Shown here one piece after another: positions 1 to 7,485 of a stretch of 46,967 nucleotides of DNA. Origin of the DNA: Sphaerisporangium fuscum. Lineage in GTDB: Bacteria; Actinomycetota; Actinomycetes; Streptosporangiales; Streptosporangiaceae. Made by a program: the position numbers and the translations under genes. The notes beneath the pieces are model-generated. The model was not told the origin of the DNA. It did no database searches and saw only the letters and a list, made by a program, of their open reading frames with translations. Where the stretch lies: positions 1 to 46,967 of the forward strand of contig NZ_JAHDTF010000053.1 in the NCBI RefSeq assembly GCF_018531465.1, given 5' to 3'. Positions within the stretch are counted from its first letter, which is position 1, and every line of letters starts with the position of its first letter.

Positions 1-200
1 TGCCGCAGCGCCGCCGTCAGACGCCACGCGCGGCCGACCCCCGCCGGACCGGCGGCGCGGGCGGCTCCGGCCCCGGTGGCAGGGCGCTCACCACTCCGGA
101 GGAGGCCCAGAAGCGGTGGGGCGACTTCCAGGCCGGTGCCGAGGCCGGGCGCCGCGAGGCGATCCCGTCCCAGCCGCACGACATCACCGAAGGGAACTGA
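1..200 (+). CDS. cvnA: CvnA-type sensor kinase-like protein, C-terminal end only (partial)
   Basis: The frame read from position 3 is open from the window edge to TGA at 198-200. It encodes about 65 residues, starting arginine/proline/glycine-rich and ending in a charged segment (TPEEAQKRWGDFQAGAEAGR). That ending resembles the usual tail of conservon CvnA proteins, membrane sensor proteins with a histidine-kinase-like ATPase domain. Only the disordered tail is visible; no catalytic domain can be judged. The call rests mainly on context: it sits 7 bp upstream of cvnB, and cvnC and cvnD follow, the standard conservon order. CvnA proteins are thought to form a membrane complex with CvnB, C and D similar to a G-protein-coupled system. 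Confidence 0.75.
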   Translation, partial: PQRRRQTPRAADPRRTGGAGGSGPGGRALTTPEEAQKRWGDFQAGAEAGRREAIPSQPHDITEGN

Positions 201-207
201 CCGCTCC

Positions 208-666
208 ATGGACTCCCACAGCGCTGCAGCCGGCCGTGTCCAGACCAAGGGCCGCCCCCTCGCCCTCGACGTGTCGTGGGTCCTTTCGCCGCTGCTCGCA
301 CTCCCCGGCGTCGCCCGTGGCGTCGTGCTGAGCCGTGACGGGCTCATCCTCGGCGGCTCGGCCGACGTGAACGCCGAGACCGGCGAGCGGGCGGCCGCCA
401 TGACGAGCTCCGTCCTGGGTGCCGCCCGCGCCCTGTGCGAGGGCCTCAGCGACGGCGGGGACGGCGAGGTCGTGGACATCGTGATCTCCGCGGGCAGCGG
501 CTACTACTACATCGCCCCGGCCGGCGACCGCGCCGCCATCGTGGTGGCGGCCACCCACGCGGTCAACATGGGCGCGCTGGCCTACGAGGTCCAGCTCCAG
601 GTGCAGAAGCTCATCAAAGCCCTCGACGAGGCCAGCGCGGCCAGGACACCGGGCACCAGGGCATGA
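208..666 (+). CDS. cvnB: CvnB roadblock/LC7-domain protein
   Basis: This 152-residue protein has the roadblock/LC7 fold signature: a hydrophobic start with the VLSRDGLILG strand pair (about residues 44-53), a central helix with small residues, then the strands VDIVISAGSGYYYIAPAGD and AAIVVAATHAVNMG. Roadblock proteins of this class act as partners or GTPase-activating factors for small Ras-like GTPases, here CvnD. The ATG at 208 follows an AGGGAA ribosome-binding site at 191-196. An in-frame ATG at 76 lies inside cvnA and is not used. The stop overlaps the next start as ATGA (663-666), so translation with cvnC is probably coupled. Confidence 0.9.
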   Translation: MDSHSAAAGRVQTKGRPLALDVSWVLSPLLALPGVARGVVLSRDGLILGGSADVNAETGERAAAMTSSVLGAARALCEGLSDGGDGEVVDIVISAGSGYYYIAPAGDRAAIVVAATHAVNMGALAYEVQLQVQKLIKALDEASAARTPGTRA

Positions 667-1013
667 CGTCCGGACGGGAGCGGCGGCGCGTCGTCCCGGA
701 CTACATGGCCGCCGCGCGGTTGACCGTGCCCGAGCACGTCAGCGTCGAGCGCACCACCCTGGTCTACATCGCCGACGACGCCGAGACCCGCGGGCTTGAC
801 CCGCCCGGCTCGCACCTGCTGGCCCTGCTGCGGGACGGGCCGTTGTCGGTGTACGAGTGCGCCGCGCACCTGGGCCTGCCGTACTGCGTGGTGCGGCTGC
901 TGGTCGCCGGGCTGGTCGGCAACGGAACTCTGCTGGCCCGCGAGCCGTTCGTCGCCGACATGCCCGACATCGAGATCTTGGAGTTGGTGCTCAGTGGCCT
1001 TCGCGCGCTCTGA
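663..1013 (+). CDS. cvnC: CvnC, DUF742 protein
   Basis: This is a 116-residue DUF742 family protein, the third conservon component. The N-terminus is basic (MTSGRERRRVVPDYMAAARL). The rest resembles a winged-helix fold: HLLALLRDGPLSVYECAAHLGLPYCVVRLLVAGLVGNGTL, then LEREPF-like and MPDIEILELVLSGLRAL at the end, a typical DUF742 terminus. No enzymatic motif is seen. It starts by ATGA overlap with cvnB and overlaps the cvnD start by 20 bp, which implies tight co-translation. In conservons the protein is thought to bridge the roadblock protein and the GTPase, but its biochemical role is unsettled. Confidence 0.9.
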   Translation: MTSGRERRRVVPDYMAAARLTVPEHVSVERTTLVYIADDAETRGLDPPGSHLLALLRDGPLSVYECAAHLGLPYCVVRLLVAGLVGNGTLLAREPFVADMPDIEILELVLSGLRAL

Positions 1014-1572
1014 CAGCCGTATCAGTACCGACCACATACCGGTCAAGCTGGTGATCGCAGGGCCGTTCGGCGTCGGCAAGACGACCATCGTGGGCGCGCT
1101 CTCGGAGATCAAGCCCCTCAACACCGAGGAAGTGCTCACCCAGGCGGGCACACTGGTCGACGACCTCACCGGCGTGAACGAGAAGACGACCACCACCACC
1201 GCGATCGACTTCGGCCGCCTCACGCTGCCGGGCGTGGTGCTGTACCTGTTCGGGGCGCCGGGGCAGACGCGGTTCCAGGTGCTGTGGGACGAACTGGTCC
1301 GCGGCGCGCTGGGGGTGCTGGTCCTGGCCGACACCCGCCGCATCGACGAGAGCTTCGCCGTCCTCGACCTGGTGGAGAGCGCCGGGATCCGGTACGCGGT
1401 CGCGGTCAACCACTTCCCCGACTCCCCGGAGTACCCGCCCGAGGTCCTGCGCAAGGCGCTGGACCTGGACCCGCGCACGCCGCTGGTGGTGTGCGACGCC
1501 CGCGACCCCGTCTCCGCCCGCGCCTCGCTGATCGCGCTGGTGGAGCACATCAGAGAGCTGGTGCTGTCATGA
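994..1572 (+). CDS. cvnD: CvnD, small Ras-like GTP-binding protein
   Basis: This is a 192-residue GTPase. The P-loop GPFGVGKTT lies at about residues 23-31 with Lys29. The switch I region is threonine-rich (NEKTTTTTAIDFG). The G3 region reads FGAPGQTRF instead of the canonical DxxG, as is usual for conservon GTPases. AVAVNHF is the G4-like motif. The chosen start is GTG at 994, inside the end of cvnC, which keeps a normal N-terminus before the P-loop; farther upstream the frame runs only in the cvnC shadow. The stop overlaps the P450 start as ATGA (1569-1572). It is expected to cycle GTP at the membrane with CvnA, B and C and to act as the switch of the system. Confidence 0.92.
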   Translation: MAFARSDSRISTDHIPVKLVIAGPFGVGKTTIVGALSEIKPLNTEEVLTQAGTLVDDLTGVNEKTTTTTAIDFGRLTLPGVVLYLFGAPGQTRFQVLWDELVRGALGVLVLADTRRIDESFAVLDLVESAGIRYAVAVNHFPDSPEYPPEVLRKALDLDPRTPLVVCDARDPVSARASLIALVEHIRELVLS

Positions 1573-2894
1573 CCCTGCGCTACCTGCCCAACGCCGGGCG
1601 CCTGTACGGGCCCGACTTCGCCAGGGATCCGCAGGCGGTCTACGCGGCGCTGCGCCGGCAGCACGGCGCGGTCGCGCCCGTGGAGATCGCCCCCGGCATC
1701 GAGGCCCACCTGGTGATCGGCTACCAGGCGGCCGTGGACGTGCTGACCAACGCGGGCGGCGTCTGGAGCAAGAACACCAGCGACTGGAAGGTGCGGCTCC
1801 CCGACACCCCGGAGGCCGCCGCGATGATCGGGATGCTCGGCTACCGGCCCAACGCGCTGTTCTCCGACGGGGCCGAGCACGCCCGCTACCGCAGGGTGAT
1901 CTCCGACTGCTTCGGCCTGATCCAGCCGCACAAGCTGCGCCAGATGGTGATCGAGATCTCCGACTCGCTCATCGCCCGGTTCGCCGCGAAGGGCGAGGCC
2001 GACCTGGCCGGCGACTTCGCCCGGCCGATCCCGTTGCGGATCTTCAACCTCCTGTTCGGGCGGCCGGACTCCGACAGCGCCGACCTGATCGAGGCCCTGT
2101 CCGCCATGATGGAGGCCGACGGCGAGGCCGGCGCGCGGGGCACCGAGGCGTACGGCCGCTACATCGGCGAGCTGATCCAGGCCAAGTACGCCCGGCGCGG
2201 CGACGACCTCACCTCCTGGTTCATCGACCACCCGGCCGGACTCGACCACGAGGAGCTGGTGCAGACCTTCGTCCTGGTGATCGCCGCCGCCTACGAGCCC
2301 ACGTCCAGCCTGATCTCCAACACCATCTCCCGGATGGTCAGCGACGACCGCTACTACAGCTCGCTCACCAACGGCGCGCTCAGCACCTACGACGCCCTGA
2401 TGGAAGCGGTGCGCGTCGAGCCCGCCATGGCCAACTACGGGCCGTACGTCGTGCGCCACCCCGTGCACTTCCACGGGACCTGGATCCAGCCGGCCGAGCT
2501 GGTCCTCGTCTCCTACGCCGCGGCCAACACCGAGCCCGCCCACGTGCCCGAGGAACTGCGCTCCGACGGGGGCGCCTACCTGGGCTTCGGCGCCGGGCCG
2601 CACCGCTGCCCGGCCAGTGACCCGGCCATGCTCATCGCGATGACCGCGATCGAGCGCCTGACCTCCCACCTGTGCGACCTGGAACTGACCGTGCCGCGCG
2701 AGGAGCTGGTGTGGCGGCCCGGGCCGTTCCACCGGTCGCTGGCGCACCTGCCGGTGCGCTTCACTCCCATCCGTCCCGACCAGCCAGGAGAATCCCCTTG
2801 GGCAGTGCAGCCCCCGTCGTCCTCGACCCTTTCGGCTCCGATCTCCCCGGCGAGGTCCGCCGGTTACGTGACCTCGGCCCCCTGGTCCTCGTAG
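1569..2894 (+). CDS. Conservon-linked cytochrome P450 (CYP157-like position)
   Basis: This is a haem monooxygenase of up to 441 residues. The haem-binding loop is FGAGPHRCPA (about residues 340-350), with Cys as the iron ligand. The I-helix is unusual, AAYEPTS in place of AGxxT. The K-helix ExxR is present as EAVR in the segment YDALMEAVRVEP. In conservons the fifth gene is often a CYP157-type P450, and some CYP157 members are reported to lack ExxR; this one keeps it. Family homology seems to end near HLPVRFTP (about 2768). The last roughly 40 residues are Ser/Pro-rich and 97 bp of them overlap the next P450 in another frame, so the tail may be readthrough after a lost stop. Redox partner and substrate are unknown. 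Confidence 0.88.
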   Translation: MTLRYLPNAGRLYGPDFARDPQAVYAALRRQHGAVAPVEIAPGIEAHLVIGYQAAVDVLTNAGGVWSKNTSDWKVRLPDTPEAAAMIGMLGYRPNALFSDGAEHARYRRVISDCFGLIQPHKLRQMVIEISDSLIARFAAKGEADLAGDFARPIPLRIFNLLFGRPDSDSADLIEALSAMMEADGEAGARGTEAYGRYIGELIQAKYARRGDDLTSWFIDHPAGLDHEELVQTFVLVIAAAYEPTSSLISNTISRMVSDDRYYSSLTNGALSTYDALMEAVRVEPAMANYGPYVVRHPVHFHGTWIQPAELVLVSYAAANTEPAHVPEELRSDGGAYLGFGAGPHRCPASDPAMLIAMTAIERLTSHLCDLELTVPREELVWRPGPFHRSLAHLPVRFTPIRPDQPGESPWAVQPPSSSTLSAPISPARSAGYVTSAPWSS

Positions 2895-4018
2895 AGCTGG
2901 CGGGAGGCATCCCGGCCTGGGCCGTCACCCGGCACGACCTGCTCAAGCAGCTCATCCTCGACCCCATGGTCAGCAAGGACAAGCGGCACTGGCGGCTGCT
3001 GCCGAAGGCGCTCTCGGAGCCCGGCTGGACCTGGATCATGACCTGGATCGGCGTGTCCAACATGCTCAGCGCCTACGGCGAGGAGCACCGGCGGCTGCGC
3101 AAGCTCATCGCGCCCAGCTTCACCGCCCGCCGCACCAAGGCGATGCAGCCGATCGTCGAGGGGATCGTCGCCGAGCTGCTGGACGCCATGGCCGCGCTGC
3201 CCCCGGGCCAGGTCGTGGACCTGCGCGGCGCCTACGCGCATCCGCTGCCGATGCGGGTGATCTGCGAGCTGTTCGGCGTCCCCGCGGAGATGCGGGTGGA
3301 GATGGCCCGGATGATGGAGGCCATCATGGACACCACCGCCACCCCCGAGGAGGCGGCGGCCACGGCGGCCCAGATCGGCACCGTGCTGCCGGCCCTGGTC
3401 GCCCACAAACGCGAGCACCCCGGCGACGACCTCACCACGGAGCTGATCGACGTCCGCGACAGCGGCGACTCGCTCAGTGACGACGAACTGCGCGACACCC
3501 TGCTGCTGCTCATCGCGGCCGGGCACGAGACCACCGTCAACCTGATCGGCAACGCCGTACACGCCCTGCTCACCCACCCCGACGAGCTCCGGCGGGTCCT
3601 CTCGGGAGAGATCTCCTGGGAGGCGGTGGTCGAGGAGACGCTCCGCTGGGCCCCGTCGATCGCCAACCTGCCGCTGCGGTTCGCCATCGAGCCGATCGAG
3701 ATCGGCGGCGTGCGGATCGAGGCGGGCGACGCGATCATCACCAGCTACCTGGCCGCCGGGCACGACCCCGACCGGCACGGTCCCGGCGCCGACCGGTTCG
3801 ACCCCACGCAGGAACGCGACGAGCACCTGGCGTTCGGCATCGGGGTGCACCGCTGCATCGGCGCCCCGCTCGCCCGGCAGGAGGCGCTCACCGCCCTGCC
3901 CGCGCTGTTCGACCGCTTCCCGGATCTGCGCCTGGCCGTGGGGGAGGCCGAGCTCACCCACGTCCCGTCGTTCATCGCGCACGGCTGGAGCCGGCTGCCC
4001 CTGCTCCTGCACCGCTGA
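2798..4018 (+). CDS. Second conservon-linked cytochrome P450 (CYP154-like position)
   Basis: This is a 406-residue class I type P450 with all hallmarks: I-helix AAGHETTVNLIG, K-helix EETLRW (ExxR), and haem loop FGIGVHRCIGAPLARQE with the Cys ligand. TTG at 2798 is chosen because it follows AGGAG (2786-2790) with a 7-nt spacer and gives a normal P450 N-terminus. An earlier in-frame ATG at 2672 would lie in the body of the first P450. Codon 23 is TTA (2864-2866), rare in such GC-rich genomes and a possible bldA control point. Tandem P450 genes after cvnD are known in Streptomyces conservons (CYP157/CYP154 pairs); the family assignment here is inferred from position. Confidence 0.9.
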   Translation: MGSAAPVVLDPFGSDLPGEVRRLRDLGPLVLVELAGGIPAWAVTRHDLLKQLILDPMVSKDKRHWRLLPKALSEPGWTWIMTWIGVSNMLSAYGEEHRRLRKLIAPSFTARRTKAMQPIVEGIVAELLDAMAALPPGQVVDLRGAYAHPLPMRVICELFGVPAEMRVEMARMMEAIMDTTATPEEAAATAAQIGTVLPALVAHKREHPGDDLTTELIDVRDSGDSLSDDELRDTLLLLIAAGHETTVNLIGNAVHALLTHPDELRRVLSGEISWEAVVEETLRWAPSIANLPLRFAIEPIEIGGVRIEAGDAIITSYLAAGHDPDRHGPGADRFDPTQERDEHLAFGIGVHRCIGAPLARQEALTALPALFDRFPDLRLAVGEAELTHVPSFIAHGWSRLPLLLHR

Positions 4019-4032
4019 CGAGGTCTTCCGGG

Positions 4033-4068
4033 GGCCGCGGCGTTCAGGTCTCCTCGAACGCCGCGGCC
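4033..4068 (+). terminator. Strong hairpin after the conservon/P450 operon
   Basis: The 13-nt arms GGCCGCGGCGTTC (4033-4045) and GAACGCCGCGGCC (4056-4068) are perfect complements around a 10-nt loop, starting 14 bp after the P450 stop. There is no T-run, which is common for actinomycete terminators. The rest of the gap to 4236 shows no gene. Confidence 0.65.
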
Positions 4069-4236
4069 GCGGCGCCCTTCACCCCGCCCTCCGCTCCGAG
4101 GGCCGCGCGGCGCACGGGGCCCGGTCGGTGCCCGCCGCGCCCGCACGAGCAGGCGCTGCCCCGTCTCGCGTGATGTCCGGCGGGTGACACCGGGCAGCCC
4201 GGGGCCGACGAGCAGGCGACTGCTTAGCTAGCGGGT

Positions 4237-5154
4237 ATGGAGCTGCGTCAACTTCGCTATTTCGTGGCGGTGGCCGAGGAGTTGCACTTCGGGCGTGCCG
4301 CTGAACGGCTGCTGATCGTGCCGTCGGCCGTCAGCCAACAGGTGCGGCGGCTGGAACGAGAGCTCGGCGCCGACCTTTTCGACCGGTCGCCGCGGCGGGT
4401 ACGGCTGACGGAGGCCGGGCAGCGGCTTCTGCCGGAGGCGCGAGAGATGCTGGCGGCCGAGCAGCGGGCGCGTGCGGCGGTGACCGGCTGCGCCGCTGCT
4501 CGTGGTGATCGCCTGCGGGTGGGCACCAGCACGGGGATGGGGGACCGGTTGGATCGGGTGCTTGAGGTGCTGACCGGGCTGGCCCCTGATCTGCGGGTGG
4601 AACTGGCCTCGGTCTCCACAGCGGTGCGGCTGGAGCAGGTCGCCCGTGGGGAGCTGGACGCCGCTTTCGTGCGTGGGGTGGAGGAAGGCCCCGACGGAGT
4701 GCGGCTGGTTCCGGTGTGGCGGGACCGGCTACTGGTGGTCATCGCTGCCCGGCACGCACTTGCGCGGCGTGCCGATCTGGAGCTGGCCGAGCTGGCCGGC
4801 CTGCCGCTGTATCTGACAGCACGGCGCAACAATCCGCCACTGGTGGATCTCGTCGTGGGCGCGTGCCGGGACGCCGGCTTCGAGCCCGTACCCGGTCCAC
4901 CGCACAGCTCGCTCCAGGACACCCTGGCTGCTTTGGGGGCGGGCAGTCCCGGCTGGAGTGTGGTGTACGCGGCGCACGCCGCGCAGCTGGCCACCGAGCG
5001 GGTCGCCTTTCTACCGGTGCGCGATGTCAGTGGGCACGGCACACCCCTGGTACTGCCGACCGCAGTCGCCGTGCACCGTGACTCACCCCCAGCGCGCCTG
5101 GGGTCTTTCCTGGAGGCCTGCCGTGCGGTCGGCGCGAGCGATCGCGAATCGTGA
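4237..5154 (+). CDS. LysR-family transcriptional regulator
   Basis: This 305-residue protein starts with the classic LysR winged helix-turn-helix (MELRQLRYFVAVAEELHFGRAA, then PSAVSQQVRRLERELGADLF, residues 1-60). A type 2 periplasmic-binding-like effector domain follows from about residue 90 (RLRVGTSTGMGD onward). Such proteins bind T-N11-A sites and respond to a small metabolite. It is followed in the same direction by a tautomerase and a SnoaL-like gene, and it lacks a divergent partner, so its target could be itself plus these genes or a distant locus. Codon use looks slightly less GC-extreme than that of the neighbours. The effector cannot be deduced. Confidence 0.9.
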   Translation: MELRQLRYFVAVAEELHFGRAAERLLIVPSAVSQQVRRLERELGADLFDRSPRRVRLTEAGQRLLPEAREMLAAEQRARAAVTGCAAARGDRLRVGTSTGMGDRLDRVLEVLTGLAPDLRVELASVSTAVRLEQVARGELDAAFVRGVEEGPDGVRLVPVWRDRLLVVIAARHALARRADLELAELAGLPLYLTARRNNPPLVDLVVGACRDAGFEPVPGPPHSSLQDTLAALGAGSPGWSVVYAAHAAQLATERVAFLPVRDVSGHGTPLVLPTAVAVHRDSPPARLGSFLEACRAVGASDRES

Positions 5155-5220
5155 ACACTGCGTGCGCGAAGTGGCCCTAGGTCCCGGGCTCCGGATGGGG
5201 TGGACTGGTGGTCGAACAGG

Positions 5221-5245
5221 CGCGGCCGCGAAATCCGCGGCCGCG
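5221..5245. repeat. Repeated self-palindrome forming a hairpin before the tautomerase gene
   Basis: CGCGGCCGCG occurs at 5221-5230 and again at 5236-5245, separated by AAATC. Each unit is itself a palindrome, so the pair can form a 10-bp stem with a 5-nt loop in RNA. It lies 67 bp after the LysR stop and 18 bp before the tautomerase ribosome-binding site. It could be a terminator for LysR or an attenuator for the next genes. Confidence 0.5.
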
Positions 5246-5273
5246 CCCGGCACGTCGATCTCAGGAGATGACC

Positions 5274-5456
5274 ATGCCCGTCGTCACCGTCCAGCAGGGT
5301 CCGCGCAGCATCGAGCTCAAGCGCGAACTGGTCGCCCGCATCACGGACGCGTTCGTGGACGCCTACAAGATCCCCGCGGACACCGTCCAGGTGTGGATCA
5401 ACGAGACCCCGGCTGACAGCTGGGGCGCCGCCGGCAAGCTCACTGCCGACAAGTAG
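5274..5456 (+). CDS. 4-oxalocrotonate tautomerase-like protein
   Basis: This 60-residue protein has the length and layout of the 4-OT family (about 60-65 residues). It begins MPVVTV, so removal of Met exposes the catalytic amino-terminal Pro. The helix IELKRELVARITDAFVDAYKIP and the strand VQVWINETPADSWG match the family pattern. These enzymes shift protons in keto-enol tautomerisations or carry out related hydrations and dehalogenations. The ATG at 5274 follows AGGAG at 5263-5267. The upstream part of the open frame (from 5208) lies in the hairpin region and is not coding. It is probably cotranscribed with the SnoaL-like gene 41 bp downstream; the natural substrate is unknown. Confidence 0.85.
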   Translation: MPVVTVQQGPRSIELKRELVARITDAFVDAYKIPADTVQVWINETPADSWGAAGKLTADK

Positions 5457-5497
5457 CCGTCCTGACCACCGTTGTCACGAGAGGAACCGATGCCGTC

Positions 5498-5923
5498 ATG
5501 ACCACCACTGAACGCACCGAGCCGGACGAGCCCAGGGGCGTGGTGCTGCGCTACTTCGAGGCGCTCGCCGCCGGGGACCAGGAGACCATCTGGAACTGCT
5601 GGGCCGAAGACGGCACCTGTTGGTACGGGGGCGACCTGCCCATCTCCGGCACCTGGCAGGGCCGGGACCAGGTCGTGAACGGATTCCTGGCAACCGCCTT
5701 CGCTCACTTGGACCCCGACCGCGAGATCGGCCTGAAGGTCACCAACGTCTTCGGCGAGGGCGAGCAGGTGCTGGTCGAGTGGGATTCCTGGGCGACCGGC
5801 AAGACCGGCAGGCCCTATCACGAGCAGAACATCGGCGTCTTCGTCGTCCGCGACGGGAAGATCGTCAGCATGCGCGAGTACGCCGACACCCAGCACTGGG
5901 AACGCGCACTCGTCGCCCCGTAG
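5498..5923 (+). CDS. SnoaL-like (NTF2 fold) protein
   Basis: This 141-residue protein has the cone-shaped NTF2-like pattern. An N-terminal helix (VVLRYFEALAAGDQETIWNCWAEDGTCWYGGDLP) is followed by a sheet with GRDQVVNGFLATAF, VLVEWDSWATGKTGRPYHEQNIGVFVVRDGKIVSMREYAD. The segment from HEQNIGVF to REY is very typical of SnoaL-like polyketide cyclases and isomerases. Such proteins act as small hydrolases, isomerases or ligand binders. ATG at 5498 is used; an ATG at 5490 is out of frame. The association with a tautomerase and a LysR regulator suggests a small-molecule conversion, perhaps of an aromatic or keto acid, which is inference only. Confidence 0.82.
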   Translation: MTTTERTEPDEPRGVVLRYFEALAAGDQETIWNCWAEDGTCWYGGDLPISGTWQGRDQVVNGFLATAFAHLDPDREIGLKVTNVFGEGEQVLVEWDSWATGKTGRPYHEQNIGVFVVRDGKIVSMREYADTQHWERALVAP

Positions 5924-6126
5924 GACTGAAGCCGGCATACCGGCATCCACGCCCCCTCGGGACGGGCCGGCAGTGGCCGTACGCGCGGGCCGGTGTTCGT
6001 CATGCACGATCGGCGCGGCCTGGGACGGCCGTCAGCCCCCGCGACACCTAATGATCGACTGTTTTCCGGTCCGCCATAAGCGGATTTATTGGTCGCTGTC
6101 GGGTTGCGCCTCTACTGTTTGAGGCC
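5924..6126. other. Intergenic region with an AT-rich segment before the SDR gene
   Basis: No gene was found in these 203 bp. From 6049 to 6118 the sequence is unusually AT-rich for this genome (for example GGATTTATTGG), which marks a likely promoter region for the SDR/channel pair, but no clear -35/-10 pair could be chosen. Confidence 0.5.
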
Positions 6127-6792
6127 ATGAAGACAACGTTGATCACCGGAGGGGCGAGCGGCATCGGCCTGGCGCTCGCCGAGCGGCTGGTGGCCGACGG
6201 GCAGGCGGTCGCGGTCACCGGGCGCGACGAGGCCAAGCTCGCCCGGGTGCCCGGCGTGTTACGTCTGCCCGGCGACGCCACCGACTACGACGCCGTGCGG
6301 GACGCCGTGGAGGCGACCGTCAAGGAGTACGGCAGGCTCGACCATGTCGTCGCCAACGCCGGTTTCTCCACCCACGGCCCGCTCACCGAGACCTCCCCGG
6401 ACCGGTTGCGCGACATGGTCCTCACCAACGTGCTCGGCCCCGCCCTGCTCGTGAAGGCCGCGCTGCCCGCGCTGCGCGAGACCCGCGGCCGGATCGTGCT
6501 GGTCGGCAGCGTCGCCGGATTCATCCACTCGCCGGGCAACATGTACTCGGTGACGAAGTGGGCGGTGACCGCGCTCGCCGAGAACACCCGCATGCTCGTG
6601 ACCGGCGACGGCGTCGGCGTGACGCTGATCGCGCCCGGCCGCGTCGACACCGCGTTCTGGCCGGAGGGACGCCCCGCGGGGCCGCTGCTCAGCGCGGACA
6701 ACATCGCCGACGCCATCGCCTGGGCGCTGGCCCAGCCCGAAGGCGTGGACGTCAACACGGTCGTCGTGCGTCCCACCGGTCAGCCCACCTGA
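6127..6792 (+). CDS. Short-chain dehydrogenase/reductase
   Basis: This is a 221-residue SDR with a Rossmann fold. The cofactor motif TGGASGIG is at residues 7-14. The second strand, VAVTGRDEAK, has the Arg that usually favours NADPH. D50-A-T marks the adenine pocket, VVANAG is the NAG motif, and the active site has GSVAG with Ser and YSVTK with Tyr and Lys. It is slightly shorter than the 240-260 residue norm because the C-terminal substrate loop is short. The Leu at codon 45 is TTA (6259-6261), rare here. Its stop overlaps the next start (TGATG), so it is cotranslated with the TMEM175-type gene. The substrate is unknown. Confidence 0.9.
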   Translation: MKTTLITGGASGIGLALAERLVADGQAVAVTGRDEAKLARVPGVLRLPGDATDYDAVRDAVEATVKEYGRLDHVVANAGFSTHGPLTETSPDRLRDMVLTNVLGPALLVKAALPALRETRGRIVLVGSVAGFIHSPGNMYSVTKWAVTALAENTRMLVTGDGVGVTLIAPGRVDTAFWPEGRPAGPLLSADNIADAIAWALAQPEGVDVNTVVVRPTGQPT

Positions 6793-7457
6793 TGCCCGCC
6801 TCCTACTCCCGCTTCTCGGGCGGCAACATCGGCAGGCTGGCCGGACTGAGCGACGGCGTGTTCGCCATCGCCATGACGCTGCTGGTCCTGGAGTTGCACG
6901 CGCCGGTGCTCGAGGCCGTGCACCACCAGAGCCCGGTCTGGGAGAGCGGCGCCCTCGACGCGGAGCGGGGGTTGTGGCAGGCGCTGGTGCTGCTGGCGCC
7001 GAAACTGCTCACCTACTTCATGAGCTTCCTGACTCTCGGCATCTTCTGGGTGGGGCAGCAGACGCAGCTCAACCAGTTCGAGCGGGCCAACCGGCACCTG
7101 ACGTGGATCCACCTGGCGTTCCTGGCCGCGGTCTCGCTGATGCCGTTCTCCACGGCGCTGCTCGGCGAGTACATCGACTACCGGCTCGCGCTGGTCATCT
7201 ACTGGCTGAACCTGCTGCTACTCGGCGCGATGCTGCTGGCGAGCATCACCTACGGGCACCGGGCCGGGCTGCTGAAGGCGGAGGTGGACCACGACACGCG
7301 CCGGGCGCACCGGCGCCGGATCGTCGTCTACCAGCTGATGTACGCGGTGGCCACGGCGCTGTCGGCGGTCAACACCTACGTCAGCATCCTGCTGATCGTC
7401 CTTTTCCAGCTGAACTCCGCGATCGCGCCCAGGATCTGGCGGCTCAGCAGCTTCTGA
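6792..7457 (+). CDS. TMEM175-type (DUF1211) ion channel protein
   Basis: This 221-residue integral membrane protein has about six hydrophobic helices. The first helix carries the family hallmark RLAGLSDGVFAIAMTLLVLEL (first 21 residues around 14-34), in which the Ser-Asp pair and the isoleucine-rich gate are conserved in bacterial TMEM175 potassium channels. Later segments LLTYFMSFLTLGIFWVGQQTQ and LTWIHLAFLAAVSLMPFSTALLG also match the family. Bacterial members assemble as tetramers with leaky K+ selectivity. The ATG at 6792 overlaps the SDR stop by one base. It converges with the racemase gene, with only 28 bp between them. Confidence 0.85.
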   Translation: MPASYSRFSGGNIGRLAGLSDGVFAIAMTLLVLELHAPVLEAVHHQSPVWESGALDAERGLWQALVLLAPKLLTYFMSFLTLGIFWVGQQTQLNQFERANRHLTWIHLAFLAAVSLMPFSTALLGEYIDYRLALVIYWLNLLLLGAMLLASITYGHRAGLLKAEVDHDTRRAHRRRIVVYQLMYAVATALSAVNTYVSILLIVLFQLNSAIAPRIWRLSSF

Positions 7458-7485
7458 TCCACCCGCCCGCGGATGGCGGTCGTCG

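Noticed and set aside
582..2747. Long reverse-strand open frame (about 720 codons) opposite cvnC, cvnD and the first P450
   Set aside because: It is antisense to well-supported genes, has low-complexity Gly/Arg/His/Val composition typical of GC-rich shadow frames, and no family resemblance.
5158..5273. Possible N-terminal extension of the tautomerase from GTG 5208
   Set aside because: The extension reads through the palindrome and would hide the catalytic N-terminal Pro.
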